From a virus: a stretch of DNA of 34,545 nucleotides. Of the stretch, positions 21,265 to 29,193 are shown one piece after another. Both the position numbers and the translations under genes were made by a program. Numbering within the stretch: the first letter of the stretch is position 1; each line of letters begins with the position of its first letter. The notes under the pieces are model-generated. The model did no database searches and was not told the origin of the DNA. It worked only from the letters and a program-made list of their open reading frames with translations. The stretch spans positions 1 to 34,545 of IMG/VR virus record IMGVR_UViG_3300046004_000639; one strand, 5' to 3'.

Positions 21265-22818
21265 ATGGCAATTCAAACAATCCCAGGTTTAACTGGTTTT
21301 ACTTATGCGAGAGTAGCTTCAATGGACAAACGTGCTGTTGGCAAGCTTACTGATTCTAATCACTTAGAGTCTTTTCACTCAACTGAACCTGCAGATTATG
21401 ATAAAAAAATCATCAGTCTTTACACCCAGAGTTCATTGTACAGTAATGATTTCTTGGACATGATCAACAAGAGCACACCTTATTACATTGATAATAATAG
21501 TGATGCTTGGAAATGGGAAGTTCAAGTTCCTTACAAATTCCCTAAAATCATTGACATTCCTGCATCAACATTAGAGTTGAGCAAACCAGGTATTGATGGT
21601 CAAGAGTTTTCATTAGTAATAGATACTAACGAATTCTCTAAGAATGCTATCATCTCTGTAGGATCTCGTCAGTATGGTCCACGTTTCTACGTGATCAAAG
21701 ATCCTATTCCTTGGAATATGGGATATTTGTATTCTTTCACATTAGTGACTGATAACCCAACAGTAGACTTCGTAAGTTCAACCTTCTTAAAGACTGGTAT
21801 TGAGCTAGAATTAGTTGATGCTGCAATTGGTGAATTTGATCAAGACTTATTAGGATTACCTCGTTTAGGTGAGAAGATCACTATGTTTGAATCTTTAGGT
21901 TCTGCATATGGTTATGAGCACAAGATCACTGAATGGGCTGATGATAAAATGATGGTTGATGCTTCTGGTAAAGCTCTAGATATTCTAGTATATGCTCCAC
22001 AGAGACGTAATCAATTACCTCTTACTCGTAATGATGTTAAGTGGGAGCCATTCATTGAATTCTGGATGCGTAAGTCTATGCTTGAACTTAAGGTGAAGCG
22101 TATGATTTGGTCTAAGCCAGGTACAGTAAAGACCAATGGTTCTAAACAAGAACTTAAGCGTACCTCTGCAGGTGTATACCACAGAATGCGTAACAATGGT
22201 AACTTAGTACAATACAATCGTGGAGAATTTTCTGCTAACTTGATTCGTTCAGTATTTGGGGATTTATTCTATCGTCGTGTAGATGTTAAAGACAGACGTG
22301 TAAAAATGTACACTAACGAAGCTGGATTTGATGTATTCCAACAAGCACTTAAGGCTGATGCTTTAAATTCAGGCTTAACTTTCATGGCTGATTCTGGAAA
22401 CAGATACATGCAAGGAGAAGGACAACATATCACTTACAACTTTGCATTCGATGCAATGGTAACTCGTGAGACTGGTCGTGTTGAACTTATTCACTTGAAA
22501 GAACTTGATTTACCACAATCTAATCTAGAATTTGGACAAAACAAAAAGAGTACACCAGTATTTATGGTATTTGATGTATCTCCAATGTCTGATGGTTCTA
22601 TGATTAACAATATGCGTGAAGTGAGAATGAAGGGTGCACCTTCTATGACTTGGGGATATATTGATGGAACTCGTCATCACTTAGGATTTGCAAAATCTCA
22701 AGGTATGAGCTCTGCTAACAAATTCCCAGGATATGAAATCTGGATGAAGGATCGTTGTGATATCTTTATTGAAGATTTGTCTCGTACAGTTTTGATTGAA
22801 GAAATTCCTCAATTCTAA
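21265..22818 (+). CDS. Major capsid protein (crAss-like, HK97 fold)
   Basis: A 517-residue protein placed after portal and scaffold-like genes, with sequence features I associate with crAss-like MCPs: an N-terminal arm (MAIQTIPGLTGFTYARVASM), then EPADYDKKIISLYTQSS, MYTNEAGFDVFQQALKADAL and a conserved end EIWMKDRCDIFIEDLSRTVL. Codons such as CGT for arginine are strongly favoured compared with neighbouring genes, fitting very high expression. It would form the HK97-type shell. Identity is from position and pattern. It is followed by a terminator and a long hairpin. Confidence 0.9.
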   Translation: MAIQTIPGLTGFTYARVASMDKRAVGKLTDSNHLESFHSTEPADYDKKIISLYTQSSLYSNDFLDMINKSTPYYIDNNSDAWKWEVQVPYKFPKIIDIPASTLELSKPGIDGQEFSLVIDTNEFSKNAIISVGSRQYGPRFYVIKDPIPWNMGYLYSFTLVTDNPTVDFVSSTFLKTGIELELVDAAIGEFDQDLLGLPRLGEKITMFESLGSAYGYEHKITEWADDKMMVDASGKALDILVYAPQRRNQLPLTRNDVKWEPFIEFWMRKSMLELKVKRMIWSKPGTVKTNGSKQELKRTSAGVYHRMRNNGNLVQYNRGEFSANLIRSVFGDLFYRRVDVKDRRVKMYTNEAGFDVFQQALKADALNSGLTFMADSGNRYMQGEGQHITYNFAFDAMVTRETGRVELIHLKELDLPQSNLEFGQNKKSTPVFMVFDVSPMSDGSMINNMREVRMKGAPSMTWGYIDGTRHHLGFAKSQGMSSANKFPGYEIWMKDRCDIFIEDLSRTVLIEEIPQF

Positions 22819-22839
22819 TAACAATAATACGCCCCTCTG

Positions 22840-22878
22840 CCATCCCATAAGAACTGGTCGCTTAGGATGGGTTTTCTC
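22840..22878 (+). terminator. Probable terminator after the major capsid gene
   Basis: CCATCC (22840-22845) pairs with GGATGG (22865-22870), with TAAG/CTTA extending the stem beyond a two-base bulge, and GTTTTCTC follows. It lies 21 bases after the capsid stop. Confidence 0.75.
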
Positions 22879-22936
22879 TGAGAAGTAGGCTCCTTACATC
22901 CTCCCACCTGTGGGAGCCTACATTCTCTTTTCAGAG
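22876..22936 (+). other. Second, longer hairpin in the post-capsid gap
   Basis: Outer pairs CTCTGA/TCAGAG (22876-22881/22931-22936), inner TAGGCTCC/GGAGCCTA (22886-22893/22913-22920), and an alternative inner hairpin CTCCCA/TGGGAG. The 245-base gap to the next gene has further pairing, such as AGAGTG/CACTCT (22933-22938/22982-22987) competing with the outer stem. It could be a back-up terminator or a leader RNA for the head-completion genes. Confidence 0.6.
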
Positions 22937-23063
22937 TGATGACTGAGATTATATGTCTCTTTGCATTTCTTTCAATAGAAACACTCTGCAACAGTAATCA
23001 TTTGCTTACCATAAGAACAGCACTTGATTCATTTTACAAAAACCAAATAAATTAAACTACATT

Positions 23064-24032
23064 ATGGGCAAGATAGGGAAAATCGCTACTCTCAAGAGAG
23101 ACTACAATAACTCTCAATTACAAACAATGCAAGGAGGACTTTCTGCACAAGGTTTGACAAGAATTCCTGGAACTGGAGTATTCAAATATCCTTATAAGGA
23201 ATTGGATGGTCAATACAGAACAGGACTAGATGTTAATGCTGCATATATTCGCAGAATTCAAGATCCACTAGAAAAAGAATTGGAAACTGAACGTGTTAAA
23301 GCTCTTAAAGTAAAACTTGAAGAAGCTTTAGGTAGTGTTGATTTAGGACCACGTTCTTCTTTTTGGAACTATGGTTTATCAAGTTCTGCAGATGATGTAC
23401 TTCATGTACAAGCTGTTAAGTTACTAGATGGTGATAACTATTTCGATTTAAGTAATCCTTTTCAAGAATTAGCTTTTTCTTGGTTACGTGTTCATCCTAC
23501 TATTGCTTCTAGTTACCAAGCTTGGGAACGTGGAGAATATTCAGCTGACACTCAATTTTATGTAGCTGATGATGAGATAGAAAATGCTGTAATCTATAAG
23601 AAGAAACAATTGATCAACAAGGCTATTGTCAAATTTGATTCAATGAGTCCTGAGAAGAAAAGAAAAGTGGCACGTTTATTAGGATTACCTGTTACAGATG
23701 ATACTAAAGAAGAAGTGGTATATAACTTAGTAGATAATGTTCTTAAACAAACAGAGTTTGCTAATGGTAAATTCCAAGGATTAAATCCTGTTGAAGTGTT
23801 TGGCAGATTTGCTGACATGAAAGAAAACTTGCTCCATATTAAAGATCTTGTAAAACAAGCAGTGATCCATTCTGTATACAGATCAAAAGCTAATGGTAAA
23901 GTTTATGAAGGGGAGTTTGAAGTAGCAAAGGATGAAGAAGATTTAATCAAATTCCTTGCTGATGATGATAACCAAGATGAGTTAATCACTCTAGAACAAA
24001 AAGTTAAATCTAAAAAATTAGCATCTGTATGA
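23064..24032 (+). CDS. Head-associated protein downstream of MCP (322 aa)
   Basis: A basic N-terminal region (MGKIGKIATLKRDYNNSQLQ) is followed by a helical, charged body; one segment (GLPVTDDTKEEVVYNLVDNV) resembles a small helical DNA- or protein-binding module. The position (immediately after MCP) corresponds to the small structural gene that follows MCP in crAss-like genomes (the gene 75-type position). Its role, head completion or internal protein, is inferred. The end overlaps the next gene by four bases (ATGA). Confidence 0.6.
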   Translation: MGKIGKIATLKRDYNNSQLQTMQGGLSAQGLTRIPGTGVFKYPYKELDGQYRTGLDVNAAYIRRIQDPLEKELETERVKALKVKLEEALGSVDLGPRSSFWNYGLSSSADDVLHVQAVKLLDGDNYFDLSNPFQELAFSWLRVHPTIASSYQAWERGEYSADTQFYVADDEIENAVIYKKKQLINKAIVKFDSMSPEKKRKVARLLGLPVTDDTKEEVVYNLVDNVLKQTEFANGKFQGLNPVEVFGRFADMKENLLHIKDLVKQAVIHSVYRSKANGKVYEGEFEVAKDEEDLIKFLADDDNQDELITLEQKVKSKKLASV

Positions 24033-24760
24033 TACCAGTAGATAGTTTATTATATAAAATAGATCAAAAACTAAATAAGCTATCCACAAACGAACATCAG
24101 CAAATTAATCTTGAAGATAAAATTTTAGCATTAAATGAAGCTCAGATTAAGTTAATTAAGCAAAAGGTTGATGGATTTAGTACATCTAGTGGAATGGGAC
24201 TTGATTCTTTCAAGAAACGTTATGAAGATTTACAAAGTTTAGTTGAGGATTATAATCATCAACCACTTCCATTAACATTAGAAGATGTACAATTAAATCA
24301 ATGGAAAGCAGATGTAACCAGTCTATTACCAAAATACATGTTCTACTTAGATTGCTATGTAATAGCAAATAAGGGTAGATGTAAGGATAGAAAGATTTGG
24401 ATAAACAATGATTTAACTAAACATGGTGATTTACAGTTTCTTTTAAATAATGATCATTACAAACCATCATTTGAGTATCAAGAAACATTCAATTATCTTG
24501 CCACTGATGAGATGAGTATATTTACAGATGGAACGTTTACACCAACATCTATTAATATAATGTATATGCGATATCCTGTATACATTGATAAAGCAGGATA
24601 TATTGGATTTGATGGAAATCCATCAGTAAATAGAGATTGTGAACTTGAATTATATCTTGAAGATGAACTTCTAGATCTTACAGTTCAAAATCTTGCAATG
24701 TATACTGAGAATCAATCTGCTGTACAAAATGCAGCATACAGGATACAAACAAATGAATAA
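24029..24760 (+). CDS. Neck/head-completion structural protein (243 aa)
   Basis: A helical N-terminal half (LNKLSTNEHQQINLEDKILA, ALNEAQIKLIKQKVDGF) leads to a beta-rich second half with conserved-looking GRCKDRKIWINNDLTKHGDL and NIMYMRYPVYIDKAGYIGF. The order resembles the gene 74-type structural proteins that crAss-like phages keep after MCP; in other phages such proteins form the ring below the portal. The start is coupled to the previous gene by ATGA. Confidence 0.65.
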   Translation: MIPVDSLLYKIDQKLNKLSTNEHQQINLEDKILALNEAQIKLIKQKVDGFSTSSGMGLDSFKKRYEDLQSLVEDYNHQPLPLTLEDVQLNQWKADVTSLLPKYMFYLDCYVIANKGRCKDRKIWINNDLTKHGDLQFLLNNDHYKPSFEYQETFNYLATDEMSIFTDGTFTPTSINIMYMRYPVYIDKAGYIGFDGNPSVNRDCELELYLEDELLDLTVQNLAMYTENQSAVQNAAYRIQTNE

Positions 24761-24789
24761 AATTTTAAACAATTAAATTAATATAAAAA

Positions 24790-25965
24790 ATGGCTGATTT
24801 TTCATTAACCACGTTATTCGTGGTTCCAGTAGGACAGACTGCTCTTCCTAGCTCTGGTTCAACCCAAGACCTCACTGCAGGTCAAGTGGGTATTTTTAGA
24901 AGTGACTATACTTTAGCAACAGCTGCTAATATTGCTGCTTCTCCTTATTTCTATGTAGCTCAAGGTAGAGTTAACACTTACCTACAAGGATCTAAACGTT
25001 CTGATAAAATTAAAGGATGTCCATCAGGTTCTGGTTGCAATTCTAACGTAACTGAATGGTACACAGTAAAAGGATGTCCCACTGCTGCAACTCAAGTTAC
25101 TGATGTAACTAATTGGAATGTACAGTGTGGTGATGTAGTTACATTAACTCTTCGTGCACATTCTTCTTACATTGACACCTTGTATTTCAATGGTTTCACT
25201 CGTTCAGTAACTGTTCAAGCTCCTTGTTGTGCTTGTGATGCTAATCCTTGTGATAGTGTTGATATTCCTCAATTCATTGATAGCGTTATTGCTAAGTTAG
25301 AACAACAAGCTCCTGGTATCAACCCTGATAACATTAGCTTCAACACTTTCTACACATTTGAACGTTTAGGAAATGATGCTTCTGCAATCCTTCGTATTAC
25401 TGGAAAGCCTCTAACTGTATATGGTCAACCATGTGATGTTGCTGCATTCCCTTTTGAATATGATAGAATGTACTTTAGAACATTTGTTTTCAATGGTCCT
25501 GCTACTACTGCTGACTTTATTGTTGCTGACAATTGTGACATTGTTGCTGATCCAATCATCATTCAACGTGCTTCTTACCCTTCAGGTCAATCTGCTGAAA
25601 TTGCTCAACTAGAGAAAAATTTCTACAGCTACCAAGCAGGATACTTAAAGCATCTTTACAGAATGGCTGGATACAACGAGAACTTTGAGTCTTGGGTATC
25701 TTCAGGAGTGACTTATGATACTTATTACATTAAGTTCAATGAGTACAATAAAGCTGCTTATCAGTGGGGTGATTATATCATGGAAGATTCTATGGTGATC
25801 ATTGCTGCTCCTAATGCAGATGTAAGTGGAATTGCTGCTCTTATTGAAGCTGTATTGGAAGCTGGTCTTGGTACTGTGGTTAATGATAACACTTGTGTTA
25901 CAACCACTTCTACTACTACTACAATTTGGCCTACTACTACAACCACTTCCACTTTAATTCCATAA
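24790..25965 (+). CDS. Abundant structural protein with Thr-rich tail (391 aa)
   Basis: A Cys-rich, beta-rich protein (KGCPSGSGCNSNVTEWY, APCCACDANPCDSVDIPQF) with a helical middle (EIAQLEKNFYSYQAGYLKHL) and a C terminus made of Thr runs (TTTSTTTTIWPTTTTTSTL). Codon use is as biased as in the capsid gene, pointing to a virion protein made in large amounts, perhaps a head decoration, auxiliary capsid or tail-fibre subunit. Thr-rich linkers recur in the 106-aa and 170-aa proteins downstream. It is followed by a strong terminator. Confidence 0.65.
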   Translation: MADFSLTTLFVVPVGQTALPSSGSTQDLTAGQVGIFRSDYTLATAANIAASPYFYVAQGRVNTYLQGSKRSDKIKGCPSGSGCNSNVTEWYTVKGCPTAATQVTDVTNWNVQCGDVVTLTLRAHSSYIDTLYFNGFTRSVTVQAPCCACDANPCDSVDIPQFIDSVIAKLEQQAPGINPDNISFNTFYTFERLGNDASAILRITGKPLTVYGQPCDVAAFPFEYDRMYFRTFVFNGPATTADFIVADNCDIVADPIIIQRASYPSGQSAEIAQLEKNFYSYQAGYLKHLYRMAGYNENFESWVSSGVTYDTYYIKFNEYNKAAYQWGDYIMEDSMVIIAAPNADVSGIAALIEAVLEAGLGTVVNDNTCVTTTSTTTTIWPTTTTTSTLIP

Positions 25966-25998
25966 TTGGATAGTTGTAAAATAAATATCACATAACCT

Positions 25999-26037
25999 AT
26001 GCCAGAGGTGAGAGGACTCTCAGATCCTCTGGCATAT
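25999..26037 (+). terminator. Strong terminator after the Thr-tail structural gene
   Basis: ATGCCAGAGG (25999-26008) pairs perfectly with CCTCTGGCAT (26026-26035), and TGAGAG/CTCTCA extends the inner stem to 16 pairs. The tail ATTTATTT follows. The stem overlaps the long form of the next frame, so the next gene must start at 26053. Confidence 0.85.
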
Positions 26038-26052
26038 TTATTTAAACTAATT

Positions 26053-26619
26053 ATGCCAGCTTTAAATCTAGATATAATAGTAGTACCTACATATAGTACG
26101 TTAACATTAGGTGTGGCTGATGCATCAACATATCCTACCAATCCTCCTATTGTAACAGCTCCTACAATTGAAATAACTGTTCCATCATTAGGAATTGTAA
26201 TTCTTCCTTTTACACCTAATGATTTTAATATATTTACATCTACTTCATTAGGACTCACTCTTGTTGGAGAGCCTTTATTACCTATTCCTGATGGGATATA
26301 TACTCTTAGGTACACTGTTGCTCCTGCTTATGAAAACTTTGTTGAAAGAAGCATCATGAGAGTGGATAAGATTCAAGAAAAGTTTGATGGAGCATTCATG
26401 AAACTTGATATGATGGAATGTGACAGAGCTATAAAGACTCAACAGAAAGTTAATCTTACAAGTATATATTTCTTTATTCAAGGATCTATAGCTGCTGCAA
26501 ATAATTGTGCGATAGATGAAGCTAATAAACTTTATACTCAAGCAAACAATATGTTAGATAATTTTATTAGAAATAACTGTTATTGCTCTGGTAATAACTA
26601 TGTTGTAAACTTTAGATGA
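26053..26619 (+). CDS. Structural protein with beta domain and helical Cys end (188 aa)
   Basis: The start is the ATG at 26053 (MPALNLDIIVVPTYSTLTL), since an earlier ATG is within the terminator. Residues 1-95 look like an Ig-like beta domain; residues 96-188 are helical, with MMECDRAIKTQQKVNLTSIY and FIQGSIAAANNCAIDEANKLY, then NCYCSGNNY. This C-terminal half resembles a family I recall as conserved in crAss-like and other Bacteroidetes phages. It probably forms part of the tail or fibre base. The 41-aa Cys-rich gene starts two bases later. Confidence 0.7.
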   Translation: MPALNLDIIVVPTYSTLTLGVADASTYPTNPPIVTAPTIEITVPSLGIVILPFTPNDFNIFTSTSLGLTLVGEPLLPIPDGIYTLRYTVAPAYENFVERSIMRVDKIQEKFDGAFMKLDMMECDRAIKTQQKVNLTSIYFFIQGSIAAANNCAIDEANKLYTQANNMLDNFIRNNCYCSGNNYVVNFR

Positions 26620-26620
26620 T

Positions 26621-26746
26621 ATGGCTACTTGTAGAGGATGTAAAGGAAATTTTGGATGTGGTTGTCAATTAGTTAATGGTCTTTGTGCAATGTGTCGTGC
26701 AGCTGCTACAAAGTTTAAACAAGTTATAAAATATGTTAACTCCTAG
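26621..26746 (+). CDS. 41-aa Cys-rich microprotein
   Basis: The frame reads MATCRGCKGNFGCGCQLVNG and then LCAMCRAAA before a basic helix and TAG. Six cysteines (C4, C7, C13, C15, C22, C25) in 25 residues imply a zinc-binding knuckle. It begins two bases after the stop of the previous gene and overlaps the next by 14, so it is surely translated. I recall similar tiny Cys-rich proteins in this position in other Bacteroidetes phages; the function is unknown. Confidence 0.7.
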   Translation: MATCRGCKGNFGCGCQLVNGLCAMCRAAATKFKQVIKYVNS

Positions 26747-26999
26747 ACTTACTACTTATCCAGCATGTGCTACAGTTACAGCACTTTTAATTGATATAGA
26801 TTGCAGACTAACAGAACTAGCAAAAAATCTATATAATAATATTATCTATTCATTAAACCAACCTATACCAGCAGAAGCTATGATGGATCTTTTGAATTAT
26901 AAAAGAATACTAACGTATAAATTTTGTAATCCAGATTATGCTATTCCATTCACTGTAGAAATGATTGCTAGTAGAGTAAAACTTTTAAAATATAAATAA
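26733..26999 (+). CDS. Conserved hypothetical helical protein (88 aa)
   Basis: A helical protein beginning MLTPRLTTYPACATVTALLI, with CRLTELAKNLYNNIIYSLN and a central LLNYKRILTYKFCNPDYAI. The size and place in the fibre module suggest a fibre-assembly partner or small structural protein. No family name can be given. It ends three bases before the tail collar gene. Confidence 0.6.
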   Translation: MLTPRLTTYPACATVTALLIDIDCRLTELAKNLYNNIIYSLNQPIPAEAMMDLLNYKRILTYKFCNPDYAIPFTVEMIASRVKLLKYK

Positions 27000-27001
27000 A
27001 C

Positions 27002-28129
27002 ATGTCTTGTTCAAATTGCTATAATGGATGTACTGAGATTGTCTCAGATAAGTGTGTTAGATATACAGGAATAGATGTTCCTGTTTTAGGAATTCAAACT
27101 GGTGACTCTCTATCTTATGTAGAACAGGCTCTTATTGAATTTCTTACATCTACATTAGATGGTACAGGTATTAAACTAACTATAGATCCTACAATTATTT
27201 GTAATCTAGTTAATCAATATCTTCCTGATTGTGAAGACTTAAATGCTTTAAATCTTTTTACAGCATTGATTGAAGCAGCTTGTGATTTACAGGATCAAGT
27301 AGATGTAATTGTTGCAGAACTTGCAGCTCTTGAAAGTGATTATGCTATTGATTGTTTAACAGGTGTTGTTGCATCAAGTGGTACACATGATATTCTACAA
27401 GCTGTAATCACAAAACTTTGTGATGTGGATGCTGCATTAGTAGCTCTTGCTGTAGACGTAGATACAAACTATGTTAAACTTGCTGATCTAGATGCATTAA
27501 TACAAGCCTATCTAAATTCAATAGCTCCTATTGCACAACAGTATGTTAAAATGGTTCCATTCACTGCAGTGGAATACTATGGCACATTATCTAATTTCGA
27601 TGGTTCTGGAGCAGGTATTGCAGGCTTAGGATGGGATAAGATTTATATATGTAATGGATCTAATGGTACTCCTGATAAAAGGGGTAGAGTGGGTGTAGGT
27701 GTAACAACAGGTGTTCCTGGAGGAGCAATGTCTGCTGCAGTAGATCCAGCAGTTGCTGGTAATCCTACGTATACATTAAACTCAGTAAATGGTACAAACA
27801 ATGTACTTTTAACTACAACACAAATTCCTGCACATACACATACAAACACTGTAACAGTCACTCCTCATACGCATTTTATGTATACTACAGATGTAAATTC
27901 AACTGTTGGACAAATAGTGAATGCTACAAATAATGTTGCAAGAGCTAGAGCTGTTCCTGGATCAGATTTAGATTATGAGATGATGTTATCTACTATAACA
28001 CCAACTTTAGGTAAAAGTAGTTCTGCACAAGACACTGTTTCTGTATCTATACAAAATGCAGGAGGTGGTTTATCACATCCAAATTATCAGCCAGCTTTGG
28101 CAACAAATTATATTATATACATTCCTTAA
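27002..28129 (+). CDS. Tail collar-domain fibre protein
   Basis: The N-terminal 190 residues are helical with a Cys-rich opening (MSCSNCYNGC) and repeat-like segments (CDLQDQVDVIVAELAALESD), suitable for a trimeric fibre shaft. The C-terminal 190 residues are a phage tail collar domain of the microcystin-dependent-protein type, recognisable by PDKRGRVGVG, the TTQIPAHTHTNTVTVTPHTH histidine region and the final NYQPALATNYIIYIP. Such domains lie at fibre tips or collars and contact receptors. It follows the 88-aa gene and is followed by two Thr-linker proteins. Confidence 0.85.
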   Translation: MSCSNCYNGCTEIVSDKCVRYTGIDVPVLGIQTGDSLSYVEQALIEFLTSTLDGTGIKLTIDPTIICNLVNQYLPDCEDLNALNLFTALIEAACDLQDQVDVIVAELAALESDYAIDCLTGVVASSGTHDILQAVITKLCDVDAALVALAVDVDTNYVKLADLDALIQAYLNSIAPIAQQYVKMVPFTAVEYYGTLSNFDGSGAGIAGLGWDKIYICNGSNGTPDKRGRVGVGVTTGVPGGAMSAAVDPAVAGNPTYTLNSVNGTNNVLLTTTQIPAHTHTNTVTVTPHTHFMYTTDVNSTVGQIVNATNNVARARAVPGSDLDYEMMLSTITPTLGKSSSAQDTVSVSIQNAGGGLSHPNYQPALATNYIIYIP

Positions 28130-28138
28130 ATTTATACT

Positions 28139-28459
28139 ATGTCTTGCTTACCAGGAATGCCTTGTTATAATGATGCTTACAGAATTGCATTTCCATTTGC
28201 ATGTGGAGATCCTTGTGGATCTTTATGTCTTACAAGTGACAAGATTATATACAATGGACCTAATTTAGCTTGTACAGGAATTCAATCACAAGATAATCTA
28301 GAAGTGGCGTTACAGAAGATAGATAATAGAATGTGCTCTGATGAATTTATATCACATATTATAAACACTATTCAAAACACTCCTCTTCTTCAAGCGTATT
28401 TTTGTCAATTAGTAAATACATGTTCTGCAACAACTACCACTACTACAACAAGTTTATAA
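28139..28459 (+). CDS. Small Cys-rich protein with Thr tail (106 aa)
   Basis: The N-terminal half contains CLPGMPCYNDAYRIAFPFAC and LCLTSDKIIYNGPNLACTGI; the second half is helical (DNLEVALQKIDNRMCSDEFI) and ends with a Thr run (CSATTTTTTTSL). The TSDKIIYNGPNLACTGIQSQDNL segment resembles the fibre shaft start of the collar protein (both pair an 'x-y-TGI-Q' turn with a helix), so a shared ancestry as a small fibre or fibre-anchor protein is likely. It begins ten bases after the collar gene. Confidence 0.6.
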   Translation: MSCLPGMPCYNDAYRIAFPFACGDPCGSLCLTSDKIIYNGPNLACTGIQSQDNLEVALQKIDNRMCSDEFISHIINTIQNTPLLQAYFCQLVNTCSATTTTTTTSL

Positions 28460-28470
28460 ACCAATAAGAT

Positions 28471-28983
28471 ATGACAGTATTAATAACATTAACAATAGCA
28501 GGTTCTGATACAGGACCATTTGATTTGTATTCAGATGTGGATGGATTTGTAATTCCTTTTGAAATAAATGTACCTAAAGCTTCTTTAGTATCAGGATACA
28601 CTTCTTCTTTAGTTCCAAACGGAGCTATATTAATAAGAGTGAAATCTCAGTCAGCATGTACCAACTATATTGATTTAATCATTGGTACCACCACCACTAC
28701 CACTACTAGTAGCACTACCACTACAACAACTACCGCTATACCAGTGTATGCTTATACTGTAAGATTAAGTAATAATTCGGGAACTATATGTACAGACCCT
28801 ACAGATACAGTTTGGTCTACTAGTGTAATACTAACTACAGGTGACACTATATATTATTTTAGTGACCTTACAGGTCTTGTGACAGGATTTGATTATGTAG
28901 TTGATGATGCAGGTGCTCCTGATATTTATAACCTAGACCCTTCAAACGGTATTATTGGTGCAGACACAACACTTAATTGCTAA
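28471..28983 (+). CDS. Thr-linker two-domain structural protein (170 aa)
   Basis: Residues 1-72 form an Ig-like beta domain (MTVLITLTIAGSDTGPFDLY) that ends SQSACTNYIDLIIG. A Thr/Ser linker (TTTTTTSSTTTTTTT) leads to a second beta domain (AYTVRLSNNSGTICTDPTD to DTTLNC). Such Thr-linked modules are found in fibre proteins of environmental Bacteroidetes phages, as I recall. The protein probably extends from the virion surface. It is the last gene before a strong double hairpin. Confidence 0.6.
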   Translation: MTVLITLTIAGSDTGPFDLYSDVDGFVIPFEINVPKASLVSGYTSSLVPNGAILIRVKSQSACTNYIDLIIGTTTTTTTSSTTTTTTTAIPVYAYTVRLSNNSGTICTDPTDTVWSTSVILTTGDTIYYFSDLTGLVTGFDYVVDDAGAPDIYNLDPSNGIIGADTTLNC

Positions 28984-29026
28984 TTGTAATATGTTAAAAT
29001 GTCAATATAGTCAATAAGAAACCAAA

Positions 29027-29054
29027 AATCCTGTTTTGTTGGTTTTACAGGATT
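29027..29054 (+). other. Hairpin upstream of the main terminator
   Basis: AATCCTGT (29027-29034) pairs perfectly with ACAGGATT (29047-29054), directly abutting the stronger terminator. It probably assists termination or protects the mRNA 3' end. Confidence 0.6.
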
Positions 29055-29084
29055 CTCCTGAGATTAATTTCTCAGGAGTTTTTT
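29055..29084 (+). terminator. Rho-independent terminator of the fibre module
   Basis: Perfect 9-bp stem CTCCTGAGA (29055-29063) and TCTCAGGAG (29070-29078), followed by six T. It marks the end of the transcript that includes the collar and Thr-linker genes. Confidence 0.92.
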
Positions 29085-29132
29085 ATTTATAACTAAATTG
29101 ATTATAGACAATAACATAGTTAGTTTAAATTA

Positions 29133-29165
29133 TTTGGTATTTTAAAAAACTATTTTGTATCTTTA
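29133..29165 (+). promoter_or_regulatory. Possible Bacteroidetes-type promoter
   Basis: TTTG (29133-29136) and TATCTTTA (29158-29165) are separated by 21 bases, close to the Bacteroidetes primary-sigma pattern TTTG and TAnnTTTG, with one mismatch. It lies after the terminator and upstream of the 29194 gene. Matches of this kind are easy to find in AT-rich DNA. Confidence 0.35.
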
Positions 29166-29193
29166 CTAAATTTTTATCTAAACTCGACTATAT

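Noticed and set aside
25999-26052. Upstream start of the 188-aa structural gene
   Set aside because: The first ATG is the first base of a 10-bp perfect terminator stem; the ATG at 26053 has a normal A/T leader.
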